The notes under the pieces: model-generated
Seen by the model: the letters and a program-made list of their open reading frames with translations, nothing else
The model's database searches: none
Told to the model about the DNA's origin: nothing
Program-made: the position numbers and the translations under genes
Assembly: GCF_900172345.1 (NCBI RefSeq)
Contig: NZ_FWFY01000001.1
Coordinates: forward strand, 124,001 to 188,000
From: Limimaricola soesokkakensis
GTDB taxonomy: Bacteria; Pseudomonadota; Alphaproteobacteria; Rhodobacterales; Rhodobacteraceae
Length of the DNA: 64,000 nucleotides
Reading direction: 5' to 3'
Part shown: piece by piece, positions 25,162 through 35,974 of the stretch
Numbering within the stretch: the stretch's first letter is position 1
Layout of the letters: each line of letters begins with the position of its first letter

Positions 25162-25539
25162 ATGAAACACGCATTCCATGCCGCCCTCGTCGCCGCGCTG
25201 TTCGCCGGTCCCGTCTCCGCGCAGGTGGAGGAAGCCCCCGCCGAGGATGAGGGCTTCAGCCTGATGCAGGAAGGCGCGGAGTTGTTCTTTCGCGGAATCA
25301 TGGGCGAGATGGAGCCCGCCATCGAGGATTTCCGGGCCTTCGCGGAGATGGCCGAGCCGCATCTCAGGTCGCTGCTGTCGGAGATGGGCCCGGCCCTGAT
25401 GCAGGTGCTCGACCGGATCGACGACATCGCCAATTACGAGGCACCCGAAATCCTCGAGAACGGCGACATCATCATCCGCCGCAAGCGCGAGGCGCCCGAG
25501 TTCACCCCAGATCCCGATGCACCGGAAATTGAGATCTGA
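25162..25539 (+). CDS. Exported acidic hypothetical protein
   Basis: 125 residues. MKHAFHAALVAALFAGPVSAQ is a clean signal peptide; the rest is short, acidic and helical (EDEGFSLMQEGAELFFRGIM, then GEMEPAIEDFRAFAEMAEPHL), ending EFTPDPDAPEIEI. Similar small proteins in Rhodobacteraceae are sometimes mislabelled AAA+ ATPase; no P-loop is present here, so no ATPase role can be supported. It starts 11 bp after the EEP gene. Confidence 0.8.
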   Translation: MKHAFHAALVAALFAGPVSAQVEEAPAEDEGFSLMQEGAELFFRGIMGEMEPAIEDFRAFAEMAEPHLRSLLSEMGPALMQVLDRIDDIANYEAPEILENGDIIIRRKREAPEFTPDPDAPEIEI

Positions 25540-25598
25540 GCTCTCGCCTCCGGGTGACATCGCCGCTTAACCTCTCTCGAAGCATCGAGGAGAGGCCC

Positions 25599-26249
25599 AT
25601 GAACCAGAAGGAGGGCGGCCCCTGCGCCGCCGTTTTTGATCTTGATGGCACGCTGATCGACAGCGCGCCGGACATGGCCTCCGCCGTGAACCGTGCCTTC
25701 GTGACGCATGGGCTGGACGCGACCGATCCAGCGGTCGTGGCCGGCCTCATCGGCAATGGTGCGCACCGCTTGGTGGCGGACCTGCTGGCAAGACAGCGGA
25801 TTCCTGCGGCGCCTTCGGATATCGAGGCTCTCACCGATGCCTATCTGCGTTGCTATGCCGAAGCGCCCGTGGTCTCGACCACGATCTACCCGTATGTGGC
25901 ACAGGATCTGGCAGCGCTGAAGGCGGCGGGTTGGCGCCTTGGCATCTGTACCAACAAGCCGCAGGCCCTGACGCATGCCGTGCTCGCCGGGCTCGGGATC
26001 GACCACCTATTCGACGCCGTGCGGGGCGCCGATGCCGTGCCGACGCGCAAGCCCGATCCCGGCCATCTGCGCGCGGTGATCGAGGCGCTGGGCGTCCATC
26101 GGGCGGTCTATGTCGGTGATACGGAGGTTGACGAAGCGACGGCCCGGGCCGCGGGTGTGCCGTTTCGTGGCGTCGGCTGGGCCGCGCCGGGGCGGCTTTC
26201 GATGCCCGAAGCCGAGCGGCTCGCCCGGCTCTCTGAGCTTCTGACCTAG
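25599..26249 (+). CDS. gph: Phosphoglycolate phosphatase-like HAD hydrolase
   Basis: 216 residues of HAD subfamily IA. Motif I is VFDLDGTLIDSAPD (nucleophile Asp in the first DxD), motif II is GICTNKPQAL, the lysine of motif III is in PTRKPDPGHL, and motif IV is VGDTEVDEATARAAG. This layout fits Gph, which removes phosphate from 2-phosphoglycolate formed by oxidative DNA repair or Rubisco. A strong GAGGAGAGG precedes the ATG. It is convergent with ppx, overlapping it by four bases. Confidence 0.88.
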   Translation: MNQKEGGPCAAVFDLDGTLIDSAPDMASAVNRAFVTHGLDATDPAVVAGLIGNGAHRLVADLLARQRIPAAPSDIEALTDAYLRCYAEAPVVSTTIYPYVAQDLAALKAAGWRLGICTNKPQALTHAVLAGLGIDHLFDAVRGADAVPTRKPDPGHLRAVIEALGVHRAVYVGDTEVDEATARAAGVPFRGVGWAAPGRLSMPEAERLARLSELLT

Positions 26250-27793
26250 TCGCGGATACGGACCTCGCCAGTGGCGTCGAGCGCCGAGGCGAGCGATTTG
26301 AACCGTTGCTCGGCCACCTCGCCGAAGAGAGACTTCGCGCGCGGATCGAGATCGAGCGTCAGCGTTCGGTCCACCGCGTTCCAGGCGAGATTGCCCGGCA
26401 CCGTTTCGGCGCCGAGCCAGAGCATCGCACCCAGCCGCATGGCACGACCCAGCACCTCGGCCTCGCGCTGATCCTCGTCAGGGACGAGCGTGAACATCTG
26501 GCTGTAATGCACGCCCTCGCGCTTGTTGGAATAGCGGTGCATCAGGGCGAGACCCAAGAATACGCGTTCGGAATGCTTGAGCCCGCCGAGATTGGCCCGG
26601 GTCGCGTTGTCGAAGCAGACCTGCGGCCGGTAATCCGGATGCGCGCGCCAGCTCACGTCATGCAACAGGCAGGCGGCCTTGATGATCCGCTTGCGCTGCC
26701 AGTCGGCATGCGGAAACAGCGGCCGGACGAAGTCGAACAGGATCGGCCCGAAGCCCGGCATTCGCGCATCCTTGGCCTCGGCGAAGCGGCAGGCCTCGAT
26801 CAAGGGATCGCGGTCGCGCAGGGCAGGGGGCATCTGCTCGTAGAGCATGCCTTCGCGAATGCCATAGGAAGAGATCGTGATGTCCTTGGGCTGGAACACC
26901 TGCACCAGCCGGTCAAGCACCCGGATCGCCAGCGGCACCAACGCCATCCGGTCGGAAGAGACACCGGCGCGACCACGCAGGTCGTCGGGGTCTTCCTTCT
27001 CGATGTATTTGCGGGTCTCGGCCACGGACTCGGTGCTCATGCGGTATTCATGCAGCACGGTGAGCGGGTAATCGCGCCGCGTCATGTCGCAGCGCGCGAT
27101 GGCGCGCCAAGAGCCGCCGACGAGGAACAGCCGCATGCCGGTCTCGCCGTCCATCTCCTCGTGGATCTGCTCGATCGTGCTCTTGATATAGGCTTCGAGG
27201 CCCTTCTCGCCGCCCTTGACCTCCTTGAGCTTCAAAGGACCCAGCGCCGAGGTGAGACGGCGGCCAACCTTGCCCTCCGCGATATCGGCAAGCTCCATGG
27301 ACGAGCCGCCGATGTCGCAGACCATGCCGTAGGAACCGGGCCAGCCCAGAAGCACACCCTGCGCCGACAGACGAGCTTCCTCGTCACCCTCGATCACGTG
27401 GATCTCGATTCCGGTTTCGCGCAGCACCTGCTCGCAGAATTCCGGACCGTCCTCGGCCTCGCGGACCGCGGCGGTGGCGACGGCAGTGAGCGGCGTGATG
27501 TTCATGCCCTCGGCGAGGGTGGCAAAGCGCTTGAGCGCGTTCAGCGCGCGCTCGCGGCCGCGCGGGCTCAACTTGCCGGTCTCCGAGAGGCCCTCGCCCA
27601 GGGCGCACATGATCTTCTCGTTGTAGAAATAGGCGGGGCTGCGCGCCGCGCCGTCGAACACCACGAGCCGGACCGAGTTCGACCCTACATCGACCACGCC
27701 GACCCGGCTCAGCGCGCGGCTTTCGGGATCATCGAAAAGCGGTCGACCGAAAGGCCCCCAGTCGCCGCGCTGCGCGTCGCTCTGTTCGTTCAT
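26246..27793 (-). CDS. ppx: Exopolyphosphatase (Ppx/GppA family)
   Basis: About 515 residues. The ASKHA phosphatase signature is VGVVDVGSNSVRLVVFD at the start, followed by GDEEARLSAQGVLLGWPGSYGMVCDIGGSSMEL, and a C-terminal HD-like half (ACLLHDVSWRAHPDYRP). It releases phosphate from polyphosphate or converts pppGpp to ppGpp; the two roles cannot be separated by sequence alone. The ATG at 27793 has a GGGGGC stretch upstream; an ATG nine codons earlier is less likely. It follows ppk1 by about 150 bp in the same direction. Confidence 0.93.
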   Translation of the reverse strand: MNEQSDAQRGDWGPFGRPLFDDPESRALSRVGVVDVGSNSVRLVVFDGAARSPAYFYNEKIMCALGEGLSETGKLSPRGRERALNALKRFATLAEGMNITPLTAVATAAVREAEDGPEFCEQVLRETGIEIHVIEGDEEARLSAQGVLLGWPGSYGMVCDIGGSSMELADIAEGKVGRRLTSALGPLKLKEVKGGEKGLEAYIKSTIEQIHEEMDGETGMRLFLVGGSWRAIARCDMTRRDYPLTVLHEYRMSTESVAETRKYIEKEDPDDLRGRAGVSSDRMALVPLAIRVLDRLVQVFQPKDITISSYGIREGMLYEQMPPALRDRDPLIEACRFAEAKDARMPGFGPILFDFVRPLFPHADWQRKRIIKAACLLHDVSWRAHPDYRPQVCFDNATRANLGGLKHSERVFLGLALMHRYSNKREGVHYSQMFTLVPDEDQREAEVLGRAMRLGAMLWLGAETVPGNLAWNAVDRTLTLDLDPRAKSLFGEVAEQRFKSLASALDATGEVRIRD

Positions 27794-27943
27794 GAAGCCC
27801 CCATGATCCTGCCGCAGCATGTGGCCCGGCCTTGCGCGGTGTCAACGTTCCGCATCGGGCGCGGTCTTAACCGCATGACCGGCCGGGGCAAAGGAAAAAT
27901 GCCCGGGTCATTGAATCCTCTACAAAAGAGAAGGCCGCGAGGC

Positions 27944-30112
27944 TCAATCGTGGGCGTGGGTCAGCTGCGGCACGTCGCCCGCGCCCGCGGTGCCGCGGCC
28001 CGACAGGGACGGGTTCTCCATGAAGAAGCGGTGGCAGGAAAAGGCGCGCCCATCCTCGGGCCAGTCGGCGCGGGAAAACCGTCCGTCGGACCCCATGACC
28101 CAGCTTTGCGCCACGTCGGCGAGATTGGCGGCCATGATCTGGTCGGTGATCTGTGCCTTCACGGTCGCGTTGGTAATTTCGACCAGGGTCTCGACCCGGC
28201 GATTGAGGTTGCGCCCCATCCAATCGGCCGAGGAGATGAAGACCCGCGCCTTCTTGGAGGGCAGGCCGCGGCCATTGCCGAAGCAGACGATGCGGCTGTG
28301 CTCGAGGAAGCGGCCGACGATGGATTTCACCCGGATGTTCTCGGACAGCCCCTCGATGCCCGGGCGCAGGCCGCAGATGCCACGGATGACCAGAGAGATC
28401 TTCACGCCCGCCCGGCTCGCCTCGTAAAGCGCGTCGATCACCTCGGCTTCGACAAGCGAGTTCATCTTGGCCCAGATCTCGGCCGGACGCCCCGCGCGGG
28501 CATGCTCGGCCTCCGCCGCGATCATCTCCAAGAGACGGGATTTCAGCGTCAGCGGCGAGATGGCGAGGTTTTCGAGGCCCAGCGGCTCGGCCGAACCGCC
28601 GATGAAATTGAAGACCTTGGTCGCGTCGCGGCCCAGCGCCGCGTCGCAGGTGAAAAAGGACAGGTCGGTGTAGATCCGCGCCGTGATCGGGTGGTAGTTG
28701 CCGGTGCCGAAATGCGTGTAGGTGACGAGGCTGTCGCCCTCGCGCCGGACCACCGTGCTGATCTTGGCATGGGTCTTGTACTGGGTGAAGCCGTAGACGA
28801 CATGGGCGCCCGCCCGTTCCAGCCGGCGCGACTGGCGGATGTTGGCAGCCTCGTCGAAGCGGGCCTTCAGCTCGACCAGCGCGGTCACCGATTTGCCCTC
28901 CTCGGCCGCCTCGCACAGCGCCTCAACGATCGGGGAGTTGCGCGAGGTGCGGTAGAGCGTCTGCTTGATCGCCACCACGTCCGGATCGGTCGCCGCCTGC
29001 TGAAGGAAGCGGTTGACCATGTCGAAGGTCTCGTAGGGGTGGTGCAGCAGCATGTCCTTCTGGCGGATCGCCGCGAACATGTCGCCGTCATGATCCTGCA
29101 CCCGCTCGGGCACGCGCGGGGTGAAGGGGGGCCACAGAAGGTCGGGGCGGGCGTCGGTGACAAGCTCCTTGAGATTGCCGATGCCGATCAGCCCCTCGAC
29201 CTCCATCACCTCGGCGTCGCGGATATGCAGCTCTTCCATGATGGTGGCCTTGAGCGCGGGCGGCGCCCCGGCGGAGAGCTTCATCCGCACCACCTCGCCG
29301 CGGCGGCGGCGCTTGAGCGCCACCTCGAATTCGCGCACGAGATCCTCGGCCTCCTCCTCGACCTCGAGATCGCTGTCGCGCAGCACCCGGAAGGTGCAGT
29401 GCCCCTTCATCCGGTAGCCCGGGAACAGCTGGTCGAGATTGAGTAGCAGCAGTTCCTCCAGCGGCAGAAAGCGCTGGCCTTCTTCCGAGGGCAGCTGCAC
29501 GAAGCGATCGATCTGGCCCGGAACCGGCAAGAGCGCGCGCAGCGGCTTCTTGTCGGAGGCCCGCTCCAGTGCCAGCGCCAGCGCGAGGCCTTCGTTCGGG
29601 ATGAAGGGGAACGGATGCGCCGGGTCGATCGCCAGCGGCGAGAGCACCGGGAAGACACGGTTGAGGAAGGCGTCGGAGAGGTAGGCGAGGTCCTTCTTGG
29701 TGACGTCGGCGCGGCCCAGGATCGCGATGCCCTCGCGCGCCATCTCGTCGCAGAGCGTCTTGAAGATCTCCTGCTGGCGCGCCATCAGCGCCCGCGCCTC
29801 GCGGTCGATCTGCCGCAGCTGCTCGGCCGGGGTCAGACCGTCCATCGCCGGGGTGGTATTGCCCGCTTGCGCCAGCTCGCGCAGGCCGGCGACCCGCACG
29901 GTATAGAACTCGTCGAGATTGGTGGCCGAGATCGACAGGAAGCGCAGCCGCTCGAGCAGCGGCACGCGCGGATTCTCGGCCTCCTCCAGCACCCGGAAGT
30001 TGAAGCCAAGCCAGCTCAGCTCGCGATTGACGAAGCGCGGGGGCCCGGACAGGTCAGCGTCGAGCGCGATCGGTTCGGGGAACGCCGCGGCGAGGAAATC
30101 GGCCTGTGTCAT
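27944..30112 (-). CDS. ppk: Polyphosphate kinase 1
   Basis: About 722 residues, matching Ppk1 length. It makes polyphosphate from ATP. The N-terminal domain starts [20 protein letters not shown]; the phospholipase D-like catalytic half contains the conserved histidine patch [20 protein letters not shown] and a second patch in [16 protein letters not shown]. An ATG six codons upstream (30130) is a possible start; neither has a strong Shine-Dalgarno. It precedes ppx and follows hda, so polyphosphate synthesis and breakdown genes sit together. Confidence 0.95.
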   Translation of the reverse strand: MTQADFLAAAFPEPIALDADLSGPPRFVNRELSWLGFNFRVLEEAENPRVPLLERLRFLSISATNLDEFYTVRVAGLRELAQAGNTTPAMDGLTPAEQLRQIDREARALMARQQEIFKTLCDEMAREGIAILGRADVTKKDLAYLSDAFLNRVFPVLSPLAIDPAHPFPFIPNEGLALALALERASDKKPLRALLPVPGQIDRFVQLPSEEGQRFLPLEELLLLNLDQLFPGYRMKGHCTFRVLRDSDLEVEEEAEDLVREFEVALKRRRRGEVVRMKLSAGAPPALKATIMEELHIRDAEVMEVEGLIGIGNLKELVTDARPDLLWPPFTPRVPERVQDHDGDMFAAIRQKDMLLHHPYETFDMVNRFLQQAATDPDVVAIKQTLYRTSRNSPIVEALCEAAEEGKSVTALVELKARFDEAANIRQSRRLERAGAHVVYGFTQYKTHAKISTVVRREGDSLVTYTHFGTGNYHPITARIYTDLSFFTCDAALGRDATKVFNFIGGSAEPLGLENLAISPLTLKSRLLEMIAAEAEHARAGRPAEIWAKMNSLVEAEVIDALYEASRAGVKISLVIRGICGLRPGIEGLSENIRVKSIVGRFLEHSRIVCFGNGRGLPSKKARVFISSADWMGRNLNRRVETLVEITNATVKAQITDQIMAANLADVAQSWVMGSDGRFSRADWPEDGRAFSCHRFFMENPSLSGRGTAGAGDVPQLTHAHD

Positions 30113-30200
30113 GGGTGCTGTCTGGCGCATCTTCGCAACGTTGAGGTGAGGATCGCCCCCACTATCGCGCCCGCCCGCCCGGATTGTCCAGCGGCCCGCC

Positions 30201-30860
30201 TCAACCCCTGTCGAGGGCCCGGCGCGCGAGCGCCCGGCTCACCGGGCGGGCCTCGGCCAGCGCCATCCGGTCGAGCCGTGCCACCACCGCCGCGGCGCTG
30301 GCAAAGCTGCGCTCGATGCGGGCGGCGAGATAGGGGATCACATCGGCCATGGGCACCAGCTGCCTGTCGGCGAAGTGCTTGGCCAGCACCGCGCGCAGCA
30401 GCCGGTCGTCGGGGTCGTGGATCCGGGCGACCGCGGTGGCCTGCAGCCGCGACGCGAGATCGGGCAGGGCGATGCCGAGCCGCGCCGGCGGGCGGTCGGC
30501 CGTCAGGAGCAGACGCCCGCCCGAAGCCGCGAGCCGGTTGTGCAGGTGAAACAGCGTGACCTCGGCGGCGCGCGGCAGGCGTTGGATGTCCTCGACCACG
30601 ATGGCTGCCCCGGGGGCTGGCGGCGGCAGGCTCGGGCCAAGATCCTGCGCCAGAAGGATCATCGCCTCGCTGGAGGCTTGCCAGACCCGCGCGAGGTGGC
30701 TCTTGCCCGATCCGGGCGGGCCGATCAGCGCCAGCTTGTCCTCGGGCCAGCCCATCGCGGTGACCATCTCATGCGCGGCGCGGTTCGCCTCGGACAGGAT
30801 GAAGTCGTCAGGCCCCAGCGCCACCGCGAGCGGCAGGTCGAGACTCAGTTGCCACGCCAT
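30201..30860 (-). CDS. DnaA-like (Hda family) regulatory ATPase
   Basis: 219 residues from [20 protein letters not shown]. It carries an AAA+ core without the DnaA DNA-binding domain: Walker [15 protein letters not shown] and Walker [13 protein letters not shown]. The N-terminal QLSLDLP resembles the clamp-binding motif of Hda, which stimulates DnaA-ATP hydrolysis to limit replication initiation. Its start overlaps the AI-2E gene by 16 bp. The frame continues far upstream, but that part is an antisense-type shadow of the transporter gene, so the start at 30860 is preferred. Confidence 0.85.
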   Translation of the reverse strand: MAWQLSLDLPLAVALGPDDFILSEANRAAHEMVTAMGWPEDKLALIGPPGSGKSHLARVWQASSEAMILLAQDLGPSLPPPAPGAAIVVEDIQRLPRAAEVTLFHLHNRLAASGGRLLLTADRPPARLGIALPDLASRLQATAVARIHDPDDRLLRAVLAKHFADRQLVPMADVIPYLAARIERSFASAAAVVARLDRMALAEARPVSRALARRALDRG

Positions 30861-31990
30861 GCGCTCTCCGGCGGGGTCTGCTCGAGACGGGGCGGGGTGC
30901 CATGCGGCTCGGGGGGCGCGGCTGGCGGCGGCATCGCGGTGGGGCTGCCGCGATAGAGCGCGCTTTGCTGGTAGCGGGTGATGGCGAAGCGGGCGAAGAC
31001 GCCGAGGCTTGCCGCGAAGGGGACGGCGACCAGCATGCCGACAAAGCCGAACAGCGCGCCGAACACGGCCAAGGCGAACAGCAGCCAGACCGGATGCAGC
31101 CCGACCGAACCGCCGACGAGGCGCGGCGTCAAGATGTTGCCCTCGATCATCTGGCCGGCGACGAAGATCCCCGCCACGGCGCCGATCCAGACCCAGTCGC
31201 CCCAGAACTGGAACAATGCGAGGCCGATGGCCAAGGCCCCGCCCAAGAGCGCGCCGACATAGGGAATGAAGGTGACGAGCCCGGCCAGCGCGCCCACCAC
31301 GAGCCCGAAATTGAGCCCCACCAGCGCCAATGCCACAGCGTAATAGGTGCCGAGGATCAGGCACACCAGGCCCTGGCCACGTACGAAGGAGGCCAGCGTA
31401 CGGTCGACCTCGCGGGCCAGCTGGCGGATCGTCGGCGCGTGCTCGCGCGGCAGAAGCTCGTCGATCCGCGCCACCATGCGGTCCCAGTCGACCAGCAGGT
31501 AGACCGCGACCACGGGCACCACGACGAACAGAACCAGCAAGTTGATGACGCCCATGGCCGAGGACAGCACGCTGTTGAGGATCTCGCCGCCGCGCGCCTG
31601 TACCGCCGCCCCGATGGCGTCGAGCTGGGTACGGATGGTCGAGCTTTCGTCCATCAACTCGGGAAACCGCGCGGCGAGCCCGTCGCGCAGGCCCGAGAAC
31701 AGCTCGGGCGCGGTCTGCACGAGCTGCGTCGTCTGCCGGATCAGCGTCGGGATCAGCAGCAGCACGGCGGCCACGAAGATCAGCACCACGCCCAGCGCGA
31801 TCACCGCCACCGCCATCGCCCTGCTGAGCCCCAGGCGCTCCAGCCGGTCGGCGACCGGGTCGAGCAGATAGGCCAGTGCGCCGCCAACGAGGAAGGGCAG
31901 GATGACGTCGCCGAGCAGCCAGAGCAGCGCGAAGGTCACGATCGCGATGACGGCCCAGATGCGCGCCTGCTGCTGGATCGGAAGTGCCAC
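30845..31990 (-). CDS. AI-2E family transporter (PerM-like)
   Basis: 381 residues with about eight helices. The N-terminal pair (WAVIAIVTFALLWLL, then VILPFLVGGALAYLLDPV) and the C-terminal PYVGALLGGALAIGLALFQF region are typical of the AI-2 exporter/PerM family. Substrate claims for this family vary and are not settled by sequence. It overlaps hda, and the order perM-hda-ppk-ppx recurs in alphaproteobacteria. The C-terminal tail is proline-rich and probably disordered. Confidence 0.9.
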   Translation of the reverse strand: MALPIQQQARIWAVIAIVTFALLWLLGDVILPFLVGGALAYLLDPVADRLERLGLSRAMAVAVIALGVVLIFVAAVLLLIPTLIRQTTQLVQTAPELFSGLRDGLAARFPELMDESSTIRTQLDAIGAAVQARGGEILNSVLSSAMGVINLLVLFVVVPVVAVYLLVDWDRMVARIDELLPREHAPTIRQLAREVDRTLASFVRGQGLVCLILGTYYAVALALVGLNFGLVVGALAGLVTFIPYVGALLGGALAIGLALFQFWGDWVWIGAVAGIFVAGQMIEGNILTPRLVGGSVGLHPVWLLFALAVFGALFGFVGMLVAVPFAASLGVFARFAITRYQQSALYRGSPTAMPPPAAPPEPHGTPPRLEQTPPESAWRGN

Positions 31991-32175
31991 GGTATCGCTC
32001 CTTGCGCGGATGTCGCACCTATGTCGCCGCCGGGGCGCGGGCGCGCAAGCCTTTTGGACCGGTCCGATGGGCGCGCGGGCAGGGCGGGACTGCGCTTGTC
32101 AGGTGCCCGGCTCTCCCCTACAGGGGGATTCGTCCGCCCCGCCGCCGACCCGGCCCCTGAAAATAGGATCTCCCG

Positions 32176-33513
32176 ATGCGCCTGACCCGCTATTTCCTGC
32201 CCGTGCTCAAGGAAACGCCCGCCGAGGCGCAGATCGTCAGCCATCGCTACATGCTGCGCGCGGGCCTGATCAAGCAGGCTGCCGTCGGCATCTATTCCTG
32301 GTTGCCGCTGGGTCTGAAGGTGCTGCGCAACATCGAGCGCATCGTCGACGAGGAACAGCAGAAGGCCGGGCATATCCCGCTGCTGATGCCGACCCTGCAA
32401 TCGGCGGATCTATGGCGGGAATCCGGGCGCTACGAGGCCTATGGCGAGGAAATGCTGCGGATCAAGGATCGGCATGGCCGCGACCTGCTTTACGGCCCCA
32501 CCAACGAGGAGATGATCACCGACATCTTCCGCAGCTACGTCTCGTCCTACCGCGACCTGCCCAAGACGCTGTACCACATCCAGTGGAAGTTCCGCGACGA
32601 GATGCGCCCGCGCTTCGGCGTGATGCGCGGCCGCGAGTTCCTGATGAAGGACGGCTACAATTTCGACGTCGACCGCGAGAGCGCTCTGGAGGCTTACGAC
32701 CGCCACATGGTGAGCTACCTGCGCACCTATGAGAGGATGGGCCTGAAGGCGATCCCGATGCGCGCCGACAGCGGCCCGATCGGCGGCGAGAACACGCATG
32801 AGTTCCTAGTGCTGGCCGAGACCGGCGAGAGCGAGGTGTTCTACGACAGCGCGATCCTCGACCTGCAGCTCGCCGACCGCGTGGTGAACTACGAGGACCC
32901 GAACCAGCTCAAGGAGATCGTCTCCGAGTGGACGGCCCCCTATGCGCGCACCGACGAGACCCATGACCCGGCGCTGTTCAATGAGGTGCCCGAAGAGCGC
33001 CGTCGCTCCTCGCGCGGGATCGAGGTCGGCCAGATCTTCTATTTCGGCACCAAGTACTCCGAGGCGATGGGCGCGACCGTGACCAATGCCGAAGGTCAGC
33101 GTGTGCCGGTCGAAATGGGCTCTCACGGCATCGGCGTCAGCCGCCTGGTGGGTGCGATCATCGAAGCGAGCCATGACGAGAAGGGCATCATCTGGCCCGA
33201 AGGGGTGACCCCATTCCATGTCGGCATCGTCAACCTGCGTCAGGGCGACGCCGAGACCGACGCGGCCTGCGCGGGCATCTATGCCGGCCTGCAGGCGCTG
33301 GGCCTCGACCCGCTCTATGACGACCGCAACGAGCGCGCCGGTGCCAAGTTCGCCACGATGGACCTGATCGGCCTGCCATGGCGGATCACCGTCGGCCCGA
33401 AGGGGCTGAAGAACGGCGTGGTCGAACTGGTCTCGCGCCGTACCGGCGAAAGCGAGGAGCTGCCGCCCGAGCAAGCGGTGGAGAAGATCGCCCGGATCTA
33501 CGCCTATATCTGA
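32176..33513 (+). CDS. proS: Prolyl-tRNA synthetase
   Basis: A 445-residue class II synthetase of the short alphaproteobacterial type, without the editing insertion domain. Class II motifs are seen in [40 protein letters not shown] and [17 protein letters not shown]. The anticodon-binding domain is C-terminal ([12 protein letters not shown] onward). It charges tRNA-Pro. It is convergent with the MDR gene (3-bp gap); proS-lolC-lolD clustering is common, with an extra gene inserted here. Confidence 0.96.
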   Translation: MRLTRYFLPVLKETPAEAQIVSHRYMLRAGLIKQAAVGIYSWLPLGLKVLRNIERIVDEEQQKAGHIPLLMPTLQSADLWRESGRYEAYGEEMLRIKDRHGRDLLYGPTNEEMITDIFRSYVSSYRDLPKTLYHIQWKFRDEMRPRFGVMRGREFLMKDGYNFDVDRESALEAYDRHMVSYLRTYERMGLKAIPMRADSGPIGGENTHEFLVLAETGESEVFYDSAILDLQLADRVVNYEDPNQLKEIVSEWTAPYARTDETHDPALFNEVPEERRRSSRGIEVGQIFYFGTKYSEAMGATVTNAEGQRVPVEMGSHGIGVSRLVGAIIEASHDEKGIIWPEGVTPFHVGIVNLRQGDAETDAACAGIYAGLQALGLDPLYDDRNERAGAKFATMDLIGLPWRITVGPKGLKNGVVELVSRRTGESEELPPEQAVEKIARIYAYI

Positions 33514-33516
33514 GGT

Positions 33517-34497
33517 TCAGCCCTCGTCCGGGTCGAGCACCACGGCGCCGCGCTTGCGGCCCGTGGCGACCCGGTCATAGGCCCGCGCGATATCCGACAG
33601 GGCATAGCGGCTGTCGATGACGGCGCGCAGATCGCCCGCCTCGACCAGCCGGGCGATCTCTTCCATGTCGGCGCGGCTTTCCTGCGCGACGCCGCCCTTT
33701 ACGCGCCGGCCGCCGGCCCGGGGCAGGGGCGCGCGAAGCGCGTCCGACATGCCGCCACTGACCACCAGCAGCCGCCCCTTCGGCGCCAGCGCCCGGATCC
33801 GGTCCCGCATCGGCGCCCGGCCGATGGTGTCGAGGATCACGTCGAAGCGGTCCGGAATCGCAAAGGGCTCTTCGTCCTCGTCATGGGCGATCACCTCCCG
33901 CGCGCCGAGATCGCGCACGAGATCGGCATTGGCCGTCGAGCACACCGCCGTCACATGCGCGCCCATCGCGCGGCCGATCTGCACCGCCGCCGTGCCCACC
34001 GCGCCCGCGGCGCCGACGACGCAGAGCCGTTCGCCGGATCGCAGCCGCCCCTTGTCGCGCAGGAACTGCAACGCGGTGCTGGCGCCGAAGGGAAGGGCGG
34101 CCGCCTGCGCGTGGCTCAGCACATGCGGCTTGTGGACCACCGCCCCCGTTTCGGACAGCACCACCGCCTCGGCATGGGCGCCCATCTTCATGCCGGTGGA
34201 GCCGAACACCTCGTCATGCGGGGCGAAGCGGGTCACGCCTTCGCCCACAGCCTCGACGATGCCGGAAAATGCGGTGCCCAGCACCGGCTGGCGCGGGCCG
34301 CTCCAGCCGAAGGCCAGCCGCACCACGAGGCCGTAGCCCGCCGGCACGCTGAGCGAGCGGATGCGCCAGTCACCGGCGCTGACCGAGCCGGCGCAGAGCC
34401 TGACGCGGATTTCGCCCGGCCCCGGTTCGGGCAGCGCGCGTTCGACGATCTCAAGGTGTTCCGTGCCGCCATAGGCGCGGCAGATCACGGCGCGCAT
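33517..34497 (-). CDS. NAD(P)-dependent MDR oxidoreductase (zinc-type/quinone-type)
   Basis: 326 residues from MRAVICRAYGGTEHLEIVERA. It has the GroES-like N-terminal domain and a Rossmann domain with LCVVGAAGAVGTAAVQIGRAMG for cofactor binding. Structural-zinc cysteines are absent, so a quinone-reductase-like or other zinc-free reductase is likely. GGGAGGAG lies six bases before the ATG. It sits on the opposite strand between proS and lolC. The substrate is not apparent. Confidence 0.88.
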   Translation of the reverse strand: MRAVICRAYGGTEHLEIVERALPEPGPGEIRVRLCAGSVSAGDWRIRSLSVPAGYGLVVRLAFGWSGPRQPVLGTAFSGIVEAVGEGVTRFAPHDEVFGSTGMKMGAHAEAVVLSETGAVVHKPHVLSHAQAAALPFGASTALQFLRDKGRLRSGERLCVVGAAGAVGTAAVQIGRAMGAHVTAVCSTANADLVRDLGAREVIAHDEDEEPFAIPDRFDVILDTIGRAPMRDRIRALAPKGRLLVVSGGMSDALRAPLPRAGGRRVKGGVAQESRADMEEIARLVEAGDLRAVIDSRYALSDIARAYDRVATGRKRGAVVLDPDEG

Positions 34498-34687
34498 CGA
34501 CGCTCCTCCCCAAATGCGGCCATGCTGCGCGGCGTCTGCGTCACGCCCATGACATCCCCCGGACCAAGCTGACCCGGCGCCGGCTCTCGCGTCAAGCGCC
34601 GACACCGTGGCGTGAGGCGGCAGCGTCGCGGCTTGACCCCGATCGCGCTCGCCCCCAAGGTCCGCGCGCATTTGACAGGACCCGCCC

Positions 34688-35974
34688 ATGGCCAACCGCA
34701 CCGCCCCGTTTTCCGCCTTCGAGTGGATGATCGCCTGGCGTTATATCCGCGCCCGCCGCGCCGAGGGCGGGGTCAGCGTCATGACCTGGATCAGCCTTGT
34801 CGGCATCACGCTGGCAGTCTTCGCGCTGATCGCGACGCTGTCGGTGCGCGCGGGCTTCCGCGAGGAGTTCATCGACACGATCCTCGGCGCCAACGCCCAT
34901 GTCACCGTCTATCAGGACAGCGTCATCGAGGGCACCGACATTACCCGCCGGGTAATCGAGGATTACGAGGACCTTTCGGAGCGGCTCATGCAGATCGACG
35001 GCGTCACCCGCGCCGCCCCGGTGGTGCGCGGGCAGGTGATGGCGAGCTTCGAGGCGAGCAATGCGGGCGTCGAGGTCTACGGCATCCGGGCCGAGGACCT
35101 CGCCTCGCTGCCGCGCATCGCCGATCCCGAGACCGGCATCGGCGACATCGCCCGCTTCGGGGAGGGGATCGCGCTGGGCTCGGGCGTGGCGCGCGAGCTT
35201 GGCGTGGTGATCGGCGACAAGGTGCGGATCATCTCGCCCAACGGTGCGCAGACCCCGATGGGACAGAGCCCGCGCGTCTCGGCCTACGAGGTGACCTACA
35301 TCTTCACCGCCGGGCGCTACGACATCGACCGCACACGGGCCTACCTGCCACTGTCGGAGGCGCAGCTCTTCTTCAACCGCGACGGCGTGGCGGGCGAGAT
35401 CGAGGTAATGGTCGAGGATCCCGACAACGTGCAGGAGCTTCTGCCCGAGATCCTCGATGTGGCGGGACCGACCGCGTTCCTGTGGACCTGGCGCGACAGC
35501 GCGGGCGCGTTCCTGCGCGCGCTTACGGTCGAGGACAACGTGATGTTCGTGATCCTGTCGATCCTCGTGCTGATCGCGTCGATGAACATCATCTCCGGCC
35601 TGATCATGCTGGTGAAGAACAAGGGCCGCGATATCGGCATCCTGCGCACCATGGGGCTGACCGAGGGCTCGGTGCTGCGGGTGTTCTTCATCTGCGGTGC
35701 GGGCATCGGCACCATCGGCACGCTGCTGGGCGTGATCCTCGGTTGCGCCTTCGCGATCTGGATCGACCCGATCTTCGCGGCGGTGAACTACTTCTCCGGC
35801 GGCGGCGTCTGGGACCCGTCGATCCGCGGCATCTATGCATTGCCCGCCAAGTTGGAGTTGGGCGACGTGATCTCCGCGGTGGCCCTTTCGCTGACCCTGT
35901 CATGGGTCATCACGCTGTTTCCCGCCCGCCGCGCGGCGCGGATGAACCCGGTCGAGGCGCTGCGCTATGAGTGA
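34688..35974 (+). CDS. lolC: Lipoprotein-releasing ABC transporter permease LolC/LolE
   Basis: 428 residues. One N-terminal helix ([20 protein letters not shown]) anchors a large periplasmic MacB-type domain (about 50-265), followed by three more helices. The conserved membrane signature is [38 protein letters not shown]. LolCDE moves lipoproteins from the inner membrane to LolA. As usual in alphaproteobacteria a single LolC/E-type permease is present here. It overlaps lolD by eight bases. Confidence 0.94.
   Translation: MANRTAPFSAFEWMIAWRYIRARRAEGGVSVMTWISLVGITLAVFALIATLSVRAGFREEFIDTILGANAHVTVYQDSVIEGTDITRRVIEDYEDLSERLMQIDGVTRAAPVVRGQVMASFEASNAGVEVYGIRAEDLASLPRIADPETGIGDIARFGEGIALGSGVARELGVVIGDKVRIISPNGAQTPMGQSPRVSAYEVTYIFTAGRYDIDRTRAYLPLSEAQLFFNRDGVAGEIEVMVEDPDNVQELLPEILDVAGPTAFLWTWRDSAGAFLRALTVEDNVMFVILSILVLIASMNIISGLIMLVKNKGRDIGILRTMGLTEGSVLRVFFICGAGIGTIGTLLGVILGCAFAIWIDPIFAAVNYFSGGGVWDPSIRGIYALPAKLELGDVISAVALSLTLSWVITLFPARRAARMNPVEALRYE

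Noticed and set aside
26306-29446. 1046-residue plus-strand ORF
   Set aside because: Antisense to ppx and ppk1; no domain is visible and it has histidine/aspartate/arginine-rich composition.
30861-32018. N-terminal half of a 605-residue ORF ending in the hda-like gene
   Set aside because: This part lies in another frame of the AI-2E gene and is arginine/alanine-rich; only the portion from 30860 matches an Hda-like protein.
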